64,000 nt of DNA from Canibacter zhuwentaonis (GTDB lineage Bacteria; Actinomycetota; Actinomycetes; Actinomycetales; Microbacteriaceae). Position numbers and translations under genes: made by a program. The notes under the pieces are model-generated. The model was not told the DNA's origin and did not search any database. It saw only the letters and a program-made list of their open reading frames with translations. Positions 52,800 through 61,722 of the stretch are shown piece after piece. The stretch lies in NCBI RefSeq assembly GCF_018531125.1, contig NZ_JAHDSY010000001.1; one strand, 5' to 3'. The stretch's first letter is position 1. Each line of letters begins with the position of its first letter.

Positions 52800-53648
52800 T
52801 TAGTGCGTGACAGCCGGAACACCGGCGTGCGGATCGAGCACTCCCGTTGCTACGAGCGCAAGAATTACCACGCCCAGAACAACCCGATAGATCACAAAGG
52901 GTGTGAACGATTTTGTAGAAATATAGCGCATAAACCATTTTATTATCACAATCGCAACAGTAAAAGCGACAATGGTTGCCACAAGCGTTGGCAGCGCCGC
53001 AACCTGCGCGGGTTCGTTGAGAGTTTTGACCAGTTTGTACCCGCCAGAGCCGAGCACCGCAGGAATGGCCAGCAAAAAGCTGTAACGTGCCGCAGCCTCA
53101 CGCTGGTAGCCAATTAACAGCCCGGCCGTGATCGTGCCGCCAGAGCGGGAAACACCCGGAATCAGGGCTGCCGCCTGTGCTAGACCGTAGATCAGACCGT
53201 GTTTTGCGCTCAGTTGATTTAGAGTGCGGTATTTTCTGCCGATGCTGTCGGCAACTCCCAGCAGCACGCCAAAAACAATCAGGCTTGCGCCAACAAACCA
53301 GAGCGAGCGCAAAGACGTGTCAATAAGGTCTTCAAACAGCAGCCCGAGTATCACGATTGGGAGCGAGCCGAGAATGATCCACCAGCCGAGCAGCGCATCG
53401 GGATCCCGGCGCGGGACACTGCCGCTGAGTGAGGCAAACCAGTTTTTAGTGATCCTCACAATATCACGCCAGAAGAAAACAACCACCGCCGCCTCCGTGC
53501 CCAGCTGGATTATCGCGGTAAAAGCGGATCCAACATCGCCAAGTCCGAGCAGTTCTGTTGCAACACGCAGGTGCGCGCTAGAGGACACCGGCAGAAACTC
53601 GGTTAGCCCCTGTAAAGCGCCCAGCAGAATCGCTTCTAAAATGTTCAT
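52800..53648 (-). CDS. uppP: Undecaprenyl-diphosphatase
   Basis: 282 residues with about eight membrane segments. The two BacA/UppP signatures are present: GLTEFLPVSSSAHLRV and PGVSRSGGTITAGL. It recycles the lipid carrier for peptidoglycan synthesis and can give bacitracin resistance when overproduced. The stop lies 24 bases before the HAD start, so the three genes may be co-transcribed. Start ATG at 53648. Confidence 0.96.
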   Translation of the reverse strand: MNILEAILLGALQGLTEFLPVSSSAHLRVATELLGLGDVGSAFTAIIQLGTEAAVVVFFWRDIVRITKNWFASLSGSVPRRDPDALLGWWIILGSLPIVILGLLFEDLIDTSLRSLWFVGASLIVFGVLLGVADSIGRKYRTLNQLSAKHGLIYGLAQAAALIPGVSRSGGTITAGLLIGYQREAAARYSFLLAIPAVLGSGGYKLVKTLNEPAQVAALPTLVATIVAFTVAIVIIKWFMRYISTKSFTPFVIYRVVLGVVILALVATGVLDPHAGVPAVTH

Positions 53649-53740
53649 TGATCAGCTCTCTTTGTGGTTTTGTGCGAGAATTAAAACCTAGCAAGTAACT
53701 TTAGCGCACTAAAATAAAAGCGTTTAGAATGCGACGCTGC

Positions 53741-53769
53741 TTGTGGATAGCCGCTAATTCTGGTAGGGT
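53741..53769 (+). promoter_or_regulatory. Promoter for tRNA-Leu
   Basis: TTGTGG (53741-53746), a 17-base spacer and TAGGGT (53764-53769) fit an actinobacterial vegetative promoter. It lies about 28 bases before the mature tRNA end. Confidence 0.55.
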
Positions 53770-53797
53770 GTATTCGTTAGTTGTGAAATTAACATTT

Positions 53798-53884
53798 GCG
53801 CGGGTGGCGGAATAGGTAGACGCGCTAGCTTGAGGTGCTAGTGCCCGCATTTAGGGCGTGGGGGTTCAAGTCCCCCCTCGCGCA
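53798..53884 (+). tRNA. tRNA-Leu (anticodon GAG)
   Basis: The seven-base acceptor stem (GCGCGGG with CTCGCGC, one GU pair), anticodon stem CTAGC/GCTAG around loop TTGAGGT (GAG at 53832-53834), a long variable arm and T arm GGGGG-TTCAAGT-CCCCC form a complete class II cloverleaf with discriminator A. It reads CUC and CUU codons. CCA is not encoded at the 3' end (CAC follows). Confidence 0.97.
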
Positions 53885-53889
53885 CAAGC

Positions 53890-53922
53890 AAATTGCTGAG
53901 AGTTAGCTCTCAGCAATTTTTT
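53890..53922 (+). terminator. Terminator after tRNA-Leu
   Basis: A perfect 13-base stem (53890-53902 with 53907-53919, core TTGCTGAGAG), a four-base loop and a run of T form a classic intrinsic terminator. It lies 20 bases before dedA. Confidence 0.95.
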
Positions 53923-53941
53923 TACACAGAACAGGAACAAG

Positions 53942-54625
53942 ATGGCACAGACACTCGCGGTTACGCTCTTTACTCTTGCAAATCAGCAAAACGAGAGCTG
54001 GCTTGATCGCTTTGTGCTGTGGATCGTCGAGCTGATGAACATTATCGGCGCCCCCGGGGTTGGTCTTGGTATCGCGATTGAAAACATCTTCCCGCCCATT
54101 CCGAGCGAAGTTTTGCTGCCGCTTGCCGGCTTCACCGCCGCCAGACCGGGCGCCAACTTCGGGCCGATAGCTGCAACCCTGTGGGCAACTGCAGGGTCTG
54201 TTCTGGGAGCGCTGCTACTCTACTATATCGGGGTTATAATCGGGCACGACCGCATCGTGAAAATTGCGAACAGGCTGCCGCTGGTAAAAGGCTCTGACAT
54301 TACTAAAACCGTCGCCTGGTTTCAGCGAAACGGCTACAAAGCCGTTTTCTTCGGCAGAATGCTGCCGATATTCAGAAGCCTGATTTCTATTCCCGCGGGA
54401 ATGGAGCGGATGAACCTGCTGGCGTTCACGCTGCTCACAACCGCAGGCTCGCTGATCTGGAATGCGGCCTTTATTTTTGCGGGCTATTTTCTTGGCGATA
54501 ACTGGGAGCTGGTAAGTGCCTGGATTGACAGGTTTAAGTACGTTATCGTGTTTGTAACTGCCGTTTTAGTACTGTTGTGGATCATCAGGCGCGTGCTGCA
54601 AAACACGCGCTCCAAAAAGGCTTAA
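53942..54625 (+). CDS. DedA family membrane protein
   Basis: 227 residues. FPPIPSEVLLPLAGFTAA near residue 50 and the later GRMLPIFRSLISIPAGMERM carry the DedA family Glu and Arg residues, with four or five membrane helices. DedA proteins have been linked to undecaprenyl phosphate or phospholipid flipping. The SD is AGGAAC before ATG 53942. It lies between two terminators as a single unit. Confidence 0.92.
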   Translation: MAQTLAVTLFTLANQQNESWLDRFVLWIVELMNIIGAPGVGLGIAIENIFPPIPSEVLLPLAGFTAARPGANFGPIAATLWATAGSVLGALLLYYIGVIIGHDRIVKIANRLPLVKGSDITKTVAWFQRNGYKAVFFGRMLPIFRSLISIPAGMERMNLLAFTLLTTAGSLIWNAAFIFAGYFLGDNWELVSAWIDRFKYVIVFVTAVLVLLWIIRRVLQNTRSKKA

Positions 54626-54636
54626 AGCGGCATTAA

Positions 54637-54688
54637 AACGGGGTCAGCGGGCTCGGATAAGCGAGTGTGCTAACCCCGTTACAATTTT
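54637..54688. terminator. Hairpin between dedA and nusB
   Basis: AACGGGGT (54637-54644) pairs perfectly with 54673-54680, with a further internal CTCG/CGAG hairpin. A T-rich run follows (ACAATTTTTA). It serves convergent genes. Confidence 0.75.
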
Positions 54689-54693
54689 TACGG

Positions 54694-55110
54694 CTAGAGC
54701 GCTTTTAGATCGGCGATTTTTCCTAAAATGCCATGCACAAAAGAACCTGATTCCGCTGTGGAATATTCTTTGGCGAGGTTAATTGCCTCGTCGATAACAA
54801 CTTCAGTTGGTACCTCGTCGTTGTAAAACATTTCCCACACGGCAATTCTGAGCACGGAGCGATCAACATTGGGCATACGGTCAATGCTCCAGCTTTCTGA
54901 AACACTAACGATCCGCTCGTCGATTTCTACCGCGTGAGCTATTATCCCGCGCACGATCTCGTTTGCGTACAGCCAGGACGCTTTACGCTCCGGCTCTGCA
55001 ATTGCCCGCGCGACCTCTGTTTCGCGGATCTGCTCCAGCGGCTGTCTTAAAACATCCGCCGCATAGAGCATATCCATAGCGCGTTTACGGGCTTTGCTAC
55101 GAGCGCTCAT
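54694..55110 (-). CDS. nusB: Transcription antitermination factor NusB
   Basis: 138 residues. The N-terminal SARSKARKRAMDMLYAAD and the C-terminal DEAINLAKEYSTAESGSFVHGILG are hallmark NusB sequences. It supports rRNA transcription antitermination. The ATG overlaps the efp stop by one base (TAATG). It is the last gene of the long efp-aro run. Confidence 0.96.
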   Translation of the reverse strand: MSARSKARKRAMDMLYAADVLRQPLEQIRETEVARAIAEPERKASWLYANEIVRGIIAHAVEIDERIVSVSESWSIDRMPNVDRSVLRIAVWEMFYNDEVPTEVVIDEAINLAKEYSTAESGSFVHGILGKIADLKAL

Positions 55111-55673
55111 TAACCGTTGGCCCGGCCGGTGTACTCGCCCGTGCGCGTGTCGATTTTAATGCGCGTGCCGGTTTCAAGGAATAACGGCACCTGAATCTCA
55201 GCTCCTGTTTCCACCGTTGCCGGTTTTGTGCCACCGGTTGAGCGATCGCCCTGCAAGCCGGGCTCGGTGTAGGCTATTTCAAGGGTTACAGTTGCTGGCA
55301 TATCAACGTACAGCACTGCGCCATCGTGCATCGCAATTGTAACATCCTGATTTTCGAGCAGATATTTAGCCGCGTCGCCAACAACGCTGCCCTCTACTGT
55401 GATCTGCTCGTACTCGCTTGTGTCCATAAAAACAAAATCGTTGCCGTCGCGGTACAAGAACTGGTAGTCGCGGCGATCAACGTTTGTTGTCTCAATTTTT
55501 GCGCCGGCGTTGTAGGTTTTGTCAACGACTTTACCGGTGCTGATGTTCCTCTGCTTTGTGCGCACAAAAGCGCCGCCCTTACCGGGTTTAACGTGCTGAA
55601 ACTCCAGCACGCTCCACAGCTGACCGTTTTCTACAATCACGGTGCCGTTTCTAATGTCGTTTGTTGTTGCCAC
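55110..55673 (-). CDS. efp: Translation elongation factor P
   Basis: 187 residues with three beta domains. The loop KPGKGGAFVRTK supplies the tip lysine that reaches the ribosomal P site. The C-terminus GTRIKIDTRTGEYTGRANG is the family signature. It rescues stalling at polyproline. The gene lies between aroB and nusB, a common actinobacterial order. Confidence 0.97.
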   Translation of the reverse strand: MATTNDIRNGTVIVENGQLWSVLEFQHVKPGKGGAFVRTKQRNISTGKVVDKTYNAGAKIETTNVDRRDYQFLYRDGNDFVFMDTSEYEQITVEGSVVGDAAKYLLENQDVTIAMHDGAVLYVDMPATVTLEIAYTEPGLQGDRSTGGTKPATVETGAEIQVPLFLETGTRIKIDTRTGEYTGRANG

Positions 55674-55774
55674 TAGCTAACCTCACAAATATTTTTAATT
55701 AAAAATTAAGTATCCTAAAAGTGTACGCTATCTATCTTAGCGCCGGTTATCGCGAACAGCGCTGAGCTGCGACG

Positions 55775-56854
55775 CTAACGTGAAATTTCATCGTAGGCAA
55801 AACGCAGCAGTGTGTGATCGGCTCCGGCTAAGATTCTCGGTTTTGCAATATCGTCAAGAACAACAAAGCGCAGCATTCCAGCGCGGGTTTTTTTATCACG
55901 CTGCATAATCGAGAGCAGACCCTCCCAGCGCGCGGCAGAATAGCTCAGCGGCAACTCGAGCGATTCTAAAATTGAGCGGTGTCGATCCACTACCCGCTCC
56001 GAGAGATTACCCGCGAGCCGCCCGAGTTCTGCCGCGTAAACCATGCCGATAGCAACGGCAACTCCGTGTCGCCACTGGTATCTTTCAGAGTGCTCGATTG
56101 CGTGCCCCAGAGTGTGCCCGTAGTTTAGAATCTCGCGCTGCGAGCTGTCGCGAAAATCTGCGCTCACAACCTGCGCCTTAACACCCACGGCGAGTTCGAC
56201 AAGGCGCTGAAACTCGGCAGAATTCGGGTTGCTTGCGACTGCCACATCGCGCTCTAAAATCTCAAGAATCTCAGGTTCGGCAATAAATCCGCACTTTACA
56301 ACCTCTGCAAAACCGGCGAGAATCTCGTTGCGTGGCAGCGTTTGCAGCGTTTCAAAATCGCACAGCACTCGGCTCGGAGCCGCGAACACACCGATTAGGT
56401 TTTTGCCCTCTGCCGAGTTAATTCCTGTTTTGCCGCCGATTGCAGCGTCAACCATACCCAAAACGCTCGTGGGAATCAGCACAACTTTAACGCCGCGCAG
56501 CCAGCATCCGCCAACAAACCCTGCAAGATCGGTGACCGCTCCCCCGCCGAGACCGATAATCGCGTCACTGCGGGTGAAATCGGCCTGCCCTAAAATTTGC
56601 CAGCAGAAAGCAGCAACCTCAATACGCTTTGCGTTTTCCGCGTCTGGCACCTCTGCTAAAAGTGCCTGGTAGCCCGCTTCTTGCAGCTGTTCGCGCAGTG
56701 CAGTAGCTTGTTTTGCGCCGCTTCCTGTGTGAATAATCAGAACTTTTTTTACTAGCTCACCGAGAGCTTCAGGAACCGCGCTAAACAGCCCGCGCCCGAT
56801 TGTTATTTGTGATGCAGCCTCGCCGGTAACGTGAATATTTGTGACCTTAGACAC
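55775..56854 (-). CDS. aroB: 3-dehydroquinate synthase
   Basis: 359 residues. NAD and metal sites include GLGGGAVTDLAGFVGGCWLRG, PTSVLGMVDAAIGGKTGINSA, the zinc Glu in FAEVVKCGF, and HTLGHAIE. It makes dehydroquinate in the shikimate path. Its GTG start overlaps the aroK stop by one base, so aroK-aroB are translationally coupled. Confidence 0.97.
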   Translation of the reverse strand: MSKVTNIHVTGEAASQITIGRGLFSAVPEALGELVKKVLIIHTGSGAKQATALREQLQEAGYQALLAEVPDAENAKRIEVAAFCWQILGQADFTRSDAIIGLGGGAVTDLAGFVGGCWLRGVKVVLIPTSVLGMVDAAIGGKTGINSAEGKNLIGVFAAPSRVLCDFETLQTLPRNEILAGFAEVVKCGFIAEPEILEILERDVAVASNPNSAEFQRLVELAVGVKAQVVSADFRDSSQREILNYGHTLGHAIEHSERYQWRHGVAVAIGMVYAAELGRLAGNLSERVVDRHRSILESLELPLSYSAARWEGLLSIMQRDKKTRAGMLRFVVLDDIAKPRILAGADHTLLRFAYDEISR

Positions 56855-57489
56855 TATAGTTTCTCATTTCTGTTGCTCCAATCTGGCCGCCCCGCTTTTA
56901 ACCACTCAATAACGGCCGTTTTAACCGCCTGGCTCGAGTTGATATCCGTGCGAAACTCTATGCTGGCCAGCTCTTTATAGAGGTGGCTGCGCTGCTGTAG
57001 GATTTTGGTCCACGCCCCCGGATCTTTTTTTAGCAGCGGGCGTTTACTGAGGTTAATACCGTCACGCGTGATGGCGTGTTCCGATGTCATCAGCAAAATA
57101 ACCGGGTGATTTTTTAGAATTTTGCGCGTCTGCGAGCTTAGAATCGCGCCGCCGCCGAGCGCCACAATTCTGCAGCCGGGCTCGGCAAGCTCTCGCTTAA
57201 CAACGCTAGCCTCAAGCCGCCGAAACTCTGCCTCGCCCTGGTTGGAAAAAATGTCCGAAATTTGCCCGTGCGCGTGAACAATCCGCGCATCAGTGTCAAT
57301 AAAAGGGATTTTAAGCTCTTTTGCAACCGTCTTGCCAATGGTTGTTTTGCCCGCTGCCATAGGACCTATAAAAACAACCGCTTTTTGCGGCAGCTGCGAC
57401 AGATTAGACCCCTGTTTGGGAGGCGCTGGCACCGGTCTTTTGCCGCCGATCCAAGAAATTAAGCCCGGTTTAGAGTCTTTGCTATTCAT
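56854..57489 (-). CDS. aroK: Shikimate kinase
   Basis: 211 residues. P-loop GPMAAGKTT at residues 42-50, DTDARI (shikimate-binding Asp), the lid Arg in KRPLLKKD and ALGGGAI are present. About 35 residues precede the P-loop strand, whereas most family members have under ten; the extension is Pro/Gly/Lys-rich and possibly disordered. ATG 57489 lies two bases after the aroC stop. It phosphorylates shikimate. Confidence 0.94.
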   Translation of the reverse strand: MNSKDSKPGLISWIGGKRPVPAPPKQGSNLSQLPQKAVVFIGPMAAGKTTIGKTVAKELKIPFIDTDARIVHAHGQISDIFSNQGEAEFRRLEASVVKRELAEPGCRIVALGGGAILSSQTRKILKNHPVILLMTSEHAITRDGINLSKRPLLKKDPGAWTKILQQRSHLYKELASIEFRTDINSSQAVKTAVIEWLKAGRPDWSNRNEKL

Positions 57490-57491
57490 CG

Positions 57492-58697
57492 CTAACGCTC
57501 AATTTCGGTGCGAAGCTGCTGCGGAATCGCCTCCAAATACGCCGCCATATTGCGCTTTGTCTCTGCGAGACTGTCGCCGCCGAACTTCTCGAGCACCGCA
57601 TCCGCTAAAATCAGGGCGAGCATCGCCTCGGCAACCACCCCGGCGGCCGGCACAGCGCAAACATCGCTGCGCTGGTGGTGCGCCGTGGCAGCTTCGCCAG
57701 TTGCGACATTCACAGTTGGCAAGGCCCTGGGCACGGTTGCAATTGGCTTCATAGCGGCGCGCACGCGCAGCACCTGCCCTGTTGTCATACCGCCCTCGAT
57801 ACCACCGGCACGACCGGTTTCACGCGCTATCGGCGTGTCGGAATCGGAGTTAACTGTTAGCGGATCGTGCGCGACGCTACCTCTGCGGCGGGCGGTTGTA
57901 AAACCGTCACCGATTTCAACGCCTTTAATCGCCTGGATTCCCATGAGCGCGCCGGCTATTTTAGAGTCGAGCCGGCGATCCCAGTGCACGTAGCTGCCCA
58001 GCCCGCTGGGCAGCCCGTACGCGAGAACTTCAATAACACCGCCTACTGTGTCGCCGGATTTCTTAGTGTCGTCAATCTCCGCAACCATTTTGGCACTCAG
58101 CTCCGGGTCAAAACAGCGCACAGGGTCGCTATCGAGTTTTGTAAGATCTGTGAGCCGAGGTGTTATTGCGCCGATTTCAGCTGCTACCTCGCCAATTGCC
58201 ACGGTGTGGCTCACCAGCTCAATGCCCAGCTCTAACAAAAACGATTTTGCTACGGCACCGAGCGCCACCCGCGCCGCCGTTTCACGAGCGCTGGCGCGCT
58301 CTAACACGGGTCGCGCTTGCTTAAAACCGTACTTCTGCATTCCCGCAAGGTCGGCGTGCCCCGGACGTGGGCGGGTTAAAGGAGCTGATCTGCCCCGAGA
58401 CTTGTCGGTCATTTCCGTTGGTTCCGGGTTCATAACCTCTTGCCATTTTGACCACTCGGTGTTGCCGATCCGCAGTGCAACCGGGCTGCCGATTGAGAGC
58501 CCGTGCACAACTCCGCCGGATAAGCTCAGCTCATCCACCTCAAACTTCATGCGTGAGCCGCGCCCGTAACCGAGTTTGCGCCGAGCCAGGTCAGCGCGCA
58601 GCATTTCTAAGCTGAGCGGCACTCCCGCCGGCAGTCCTTCTAACACCGCAACCAGCTCAGCGCCGTGCGACTCTCCTGCAGTAATCCAACGAAGCAT
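57492..58697 (-). CDS. aroC: Chorismate synthase
   Basis: 401 residues. Signature regions are the start MLRWITAGESHGAELVAVLEG, GRGSRMKFEVDE, SARETAARVALGAVAKSFL and the C-terminal HHQRSDVCAVPAAGVVAEAM. It makes chorismate with reduced FMN. It lies 26 bases downstream of aroE and leads into aroK and aroB. The ATG is supported by conservation. Confidence 0.97.
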   Translation of the reverse strand: MLRWITAGESHGAELVAVLEGLPAGVPLSLEMLRADLARRKLGYGRGSRMKFEVDELSLSGGVVHGLSIGSPVALRIGNTEWSKWQEVMNPEPTEMTDKSRGRSAPLTRPRPGHADLAGMQKYGFKQARPVLERASARETAARVALGAVAKSFLLELGIELVSHTVAIGEVAAEIGAITPRLTDLTKLDSDPVRCFDPELSAKMVAEIDDTKKSGDTVGGVIEVLAYGLPSGLGSYVHWDRRLDSKIAGALMGIQAIKGVEIGDGFTTARRRGSVAHDPLTVNSDSDTPIARETGRAGGIEGGMTTGQVLRVRAAMKPIATVPRALPTVNVATGEAATAHHQRSDVCAVPAAGVVAEAMLALILADAVLEKFGGDSLAETKRNMAAYLEAIPQQLRTEIER

Positions 58698-58723
58698 AAT
58701 TATTATCTTACTAATTTCTGGCG

Positions 58724-59584
58724 CTAAGAGCTTAAACCGTAAAAAGTGTTGCGCAGCGTGTCTTCAATCGGCAGCGGCACGGCAGGCGAGCCGTTAATGA
58801 AAATACGCAGCTGTAGCAGCGCCTGCTCAAACAGCATTGAGCCGCCGTTTGCGTGCTGCGCCGGGTTTAGACGCTGCGCGATCAGGCTCATTTTTGCGGA
58901 ATAGGTGACGTCATAAAATTGCGCTCTGGCAAACTGCGCGGGCAGCTCGACATCGGCATCCGCTGGAAGCGTGTTAATAATCAAATCGGGTGCGGTGAGC
59001 CGCGGCGGATCGGTGATAAGCGCCGTGTTAAGCCTAAAATCTTGCGTGATACTGAGCATTTTTACGGCCGTTTGTAGCTGCTGCGTGAACTCTTGCAGCG
59101 CAGTCTGTCGTCTGGCACGAATTTCGAGGGAATCCGCTCCCAGCAGCAGCGCGGTCAGCGCCGCAGATAGCGCAGTTGCCCCGGATCCTAGAATAAGCGC
59201 GTTTACGCAGCTGAAATTATTGCGCACAAGCGCGTTTTGCAGCCCTGGAATGTCGGTATTGTAGGCGCTCCACTGTGGTCTGTGCCAGTCTGCGCCGGTG
59301 ATCTTCGCAAGGGTGTTGGCAACGCCGGTTGCGCGCACAAACTCACACTTTTCTGTTGCGATTTGGGCGGCTAGCTTTTTGAGCGGCATGGTAACGGAAA
59401 ACCCGCTGTACTCGTGTGCGGCAGCTGTTATAAACTCGATAAAATCGGCTTCTTTAGTGTCGCGCCGCAAATACTGCCACCCGTTTAAACCTAGCTCGTA
59501 ATACGCCCGCGTGTGTATTTGCGGTGATTTAGAGTGGGCAACTGGGCTGCCCAAAACCGCAAACTTTTTTACTGCCGCTTTCAT
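58724..59584 (-). CDS. aroE: Shikimate dehydrogenase
   Basis: 286 residues. Substrate motifs VLGSPVAHSKSPQIHTRAY and GFSVTMPLKKLA (catalytic Lys), the nucleotide loop ILGSGATALSAALTAL (G-S-G-A instead of G-A-G-G), and the C-terminal NGGSMLFEQALLQLRIF with its Gln are seen. It reduces dehydroshikimate. Cofactor preference cannot be read with certainty from the altered loop. It follows mltG by six bases. Confidence 0.94.
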   Translation of the reverse strand: MKAAVKKFAVLGSPVAHSKSPQIHTRAYYELGLNGWQYLRRDTKEADFIEFITAAAHEYSGFSVTMPLKKLAAQIATEKCEFVRATGVANTLAKITGADWHRPQWSAYNTDIPGLQNALVRNNFSCVNALILGSGATALSAALTALLLGADSLEIRARRQTALQEFTQQLQTAVKMLSITQDFRLNTALITDPPRLTAPDLIINTLPADADVELPAQFARAQFYDVTYSAKMSLIAQRLNPAQHANGGSMLFEQALLQLRIFINGSPAVPLPIEDTLRNTFYGLSS

Positions 59585-59590
59585 TTTAAG

Positions 59591-61225
59591 CTAGTCACAG
59601 CGGGTACCGCCTGCCGCTCGATGCGCATTGCACCAGTCTGCGAGGAGGTCCGTGTTTTTTTCGTGCTCTGTGAATGTTTCAGCGAATGCGGTTTCGCCGG
59701 TTTCCAGGTTTATCGGAACAAAATATAGCCAGTTGCCGTTTGCGGGTTTCAGCGCGGCTTTAATAGCGATGTCACCGGGCAGCCCAATAGGGCCAATTGG
59801 CAAGCCGGGGTTTGCGTAGGTGTTGTATTTGTTGCTCGCATCGGCTCGCTCTGCGGCGGTCGTCCAGACCGTATGCGTGCGTCCCGTGCCGTAGGCGACG
59901 GTCGCATCAGACTCAAGGTGCATATCTTTTTCGAGACGGTTATAGAACACCCGCGCAATTTTTGGGAAATCGTTTTTATCCGCACCCGCTTCGCGCTGCA
60001 CTAGCGCCGCCATCGTTAAGATTTTGTGCGCATCAGACGCTGTAACACCGTGTTCTTGCAAGGCCTGCCACATTCTGTCAACAGTTTTCCGCAGAATATC
60101 GCTTGCAGTATCATCGGGGTTCAGCTCGTATGTTGCCGGAAATATAAAGCCCTCTATACTCGGAAAATCTGTGGGCACTCCCAACGCCTGGTAATTGGCT
60201 GCCGCCTGCTTAAAATCCTCGAGCGGGATGCCTGTAACAGCGCTAAAACGTTCAAAAGCCTGATCTGCGCTAATTCCCTCGGGAAGCGTTACAACCAGAT
60301 CTTCTTTATTTTTAGGATCCTGCAGAGCAGTATAAGCGGCCTCTGGACTCATCTTGTGCTTAAGCTTATACGAGCCAACGTCAAAAACGGCCTCTGGGTG
60401 ATTTCTGAGCAGGTATTTAACAAATCCCTCCGCCGTTTTTACAACGTTCGCCTCGGCGAGTGCCTCGGCAATATCGCTGCCGGTGTCGCCGCTTTTAACA
60501 GTAACAAACACCTCGCCTTCGCCAGCGCCTTCATAATCTAAGCTAACACCGATTCCAAACCTGTCACGTATGCCGTCAATAATCGCTTTTCCCGTGAACG
60601 CGAGCGCGCCTATAAGCAACAGCGCAATTATCGTCGAAACTACAATTCTAAATCTTTTTTTATTTTTTATTGTGCTGCTGCCCTGTTGTAAATTATTTTC
60701 CGCTGTTGAATTCTGCGCGATAACTGGCAAACCCAGCTCAGAAAAACTGCTCTGCGGCAGTCGCTCCGCGGTGCTGTTTTGCCGCATATTAAGCTGTGAA
60801 TATTCCGTCGGTGGTAAATCATCCTGAGATTCTTTCAGGGATTGTGCAAGCTGCGCATTGCGTGTAGGTAATGCTGTCGATTTCGGAGGGGGCAGAGTGC
60901 TATAAACTGATGCTGCCGATGGCGGATTATTCTGAGATTCTTCGAGCAGCTGCGCATTTCGTGCAGGAAGTTTTGCCGGTTCCGGAAAGAGTAGCGGATT
61001 GTAAGCTGATGCTGTCGGTTGCTGCGCATTGTTCAGAGGTTGCTCTGGCTGAGTATCTGCCGCACCCGGTGCGTCGCTGGCAGCCCTGCGAGGGGCACGT
61101 TTCAGCGCGGTTTGATCCGCTAAGCTCTCAGAAAATTGCTCCGCTGCTGGCTCTTGCCTTGCCCTGCGCGGGCGATAGCTCTGCTGCGAAGCCATGTTAT
61201 TATCTTCCGGATACTCTTCTACCAT
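59591..61225 (-). CDS. mltG: Endolytic murein transglycosylase MltG
   Basis: 544 residues. A long cytoplasmic part (1-190) of Pro/Gln/Asn-rich repeats precedes one membrane helix (about 193-215) and the YceG domain, with the catalytic Glu in ALVQREAGADKNDFPKIARVFYNRL and SDATVAYG downstream. A LysM-like section (VKSGDTGSDIAEAL) lies between. It cuts nascent glycan strands and sets their length. ATG 61225 follows AAAGG. It is placed between ruvX and aroE, a conserved actinobacterial order. Confidence 0.95.
   Translation of the reverse strand: MVEEYPEDNNMASQQSYRPRRARQEPAAEQFSESLADQTALKRAPRRAASDAPGAADTQPEQPLNNAQQPTASAYNPLLFPEPAKLPARNAQLLEESQNNPPSAASVYSTLPPPKSTALPTRNAQLAQSLKESQDDLPPTEYSQLNMRQNSTAERLPQSSFSELGLPVIAQNSTAENNLQQGSSTIKNKKRFRIVVSTIIALLLIGALAFTGKAIIDGIRDRFGIGVSLDYEGAGEGEVFVTVKSGDTGSDIAEALAEANVVKTAEGFVKYLLRNHPEAVFDVGSYKLKHKMSPEAAYTALQDPKNKEDLVVTLPEGISADQAFERFSAVTGIPLEDFKQAAANYQALGVPTDFPSIEGFIFPATYELNPDDTASDILRKTVDRMWQALQEHGVTASDAHKILTMAALVQREAGADKNDFPKIARVFYNRLEKDMHLESDATVAYGTGRTHTVWTTAAERADASNKYNTYANPGLPIGPIGLPGDIAIKAALKPANGNWLYFVPINLETGETAFAETFTEHEKNTDLLADWCNAHRAAGGTRCD
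60824..61039. repeat. Two-copy 108-base imperfect repeat in the mltG cytoplasmic region
   Basis: Units start at CTGAGAT at 60824 and 60932, 108 bases apart, and each encodes a block containing ARNAQL or TRNAQL followed by ESQ and PP. The first copy in protein order lacks three residues (AQS). The expansion is in frame and confined to the disordered cytoplasmic part. Confidence 0.65.
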
Positions 61226-61235
61226 GCTTTAACCT

Positions 61236-61721
61236 TTAAATATCAGTGCCAACAAGCCTACCAACTGCGGCGGTTGCGTACCTATCCATATCGATGGCGT
61301 GTTGCAAAATAACAACCGCCGCCGCCTGGTCTATAATTCCTCTTGTTTTTTTGGTGCGTAGCCCCGCCTGCTGCAGCTGCCGACTCGCGCTCACGGTTGA
61401 AAGCCGCTCATCAACAAGACGCACCGTGATCTTGGCATTACTACTTCGTAGATGCTGTGCGAGCGCGAGTGCAAACTCTTCAGCGTCACGCGTGGACGCA
61501 GTTTGCTGCCCGCTCATGCTCAGCGGCAGCCCAACAACAATATCAACGACGCTGTATTTCGCGGCAAGCTCTGCGATGCGCGCAATATCGTCATCGATGC
61601 CGGTTGCGCCGCTTGTGCGGGGCACCGTTTCCAGCGGCACAGCAAGAGTTTGTAGCGGATCGCACCGTGACACCCCGATCCGCGCCTTGCCAACGTCTAT
61701 GCCGAGTCTGGCACCGATCAC
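61236..61721 (-). CDS. ruvX: Holliday junction resolvase-like RuvX/YqgF
   Basis: 161 residues. The RNase H-like fold shows GIDVGKARIGVSRCD (catalytic Asp), VVGLPLSMSGQ and VRLVDERLSTVSA, then KTRGIIDQAAAVVILQ with a second acidic residue. It likely processes RNA or DNA junctions (an rRNA role is known in E. coli). I chose GTG 61721, one base after the alaS stop, and rejected a longer frame that runs into alaS. Confidence 0.95.
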   Translation of the reverse strand: MIGARLGIDVGKARIGVSRCDPLQTLAVPLETVPRTSGATGIDDDIARIAELAAKYSVVDIVVGLPLSMSGQQTASTRDAEEFALALAQHLRSSNAKITVRLVDERLSTVSASRQLQQAGLRTKKTRGIIDQAAAVVILQHAIDMDRYATAAVGRLVGTDI

Positions 61722-61722
61722 G

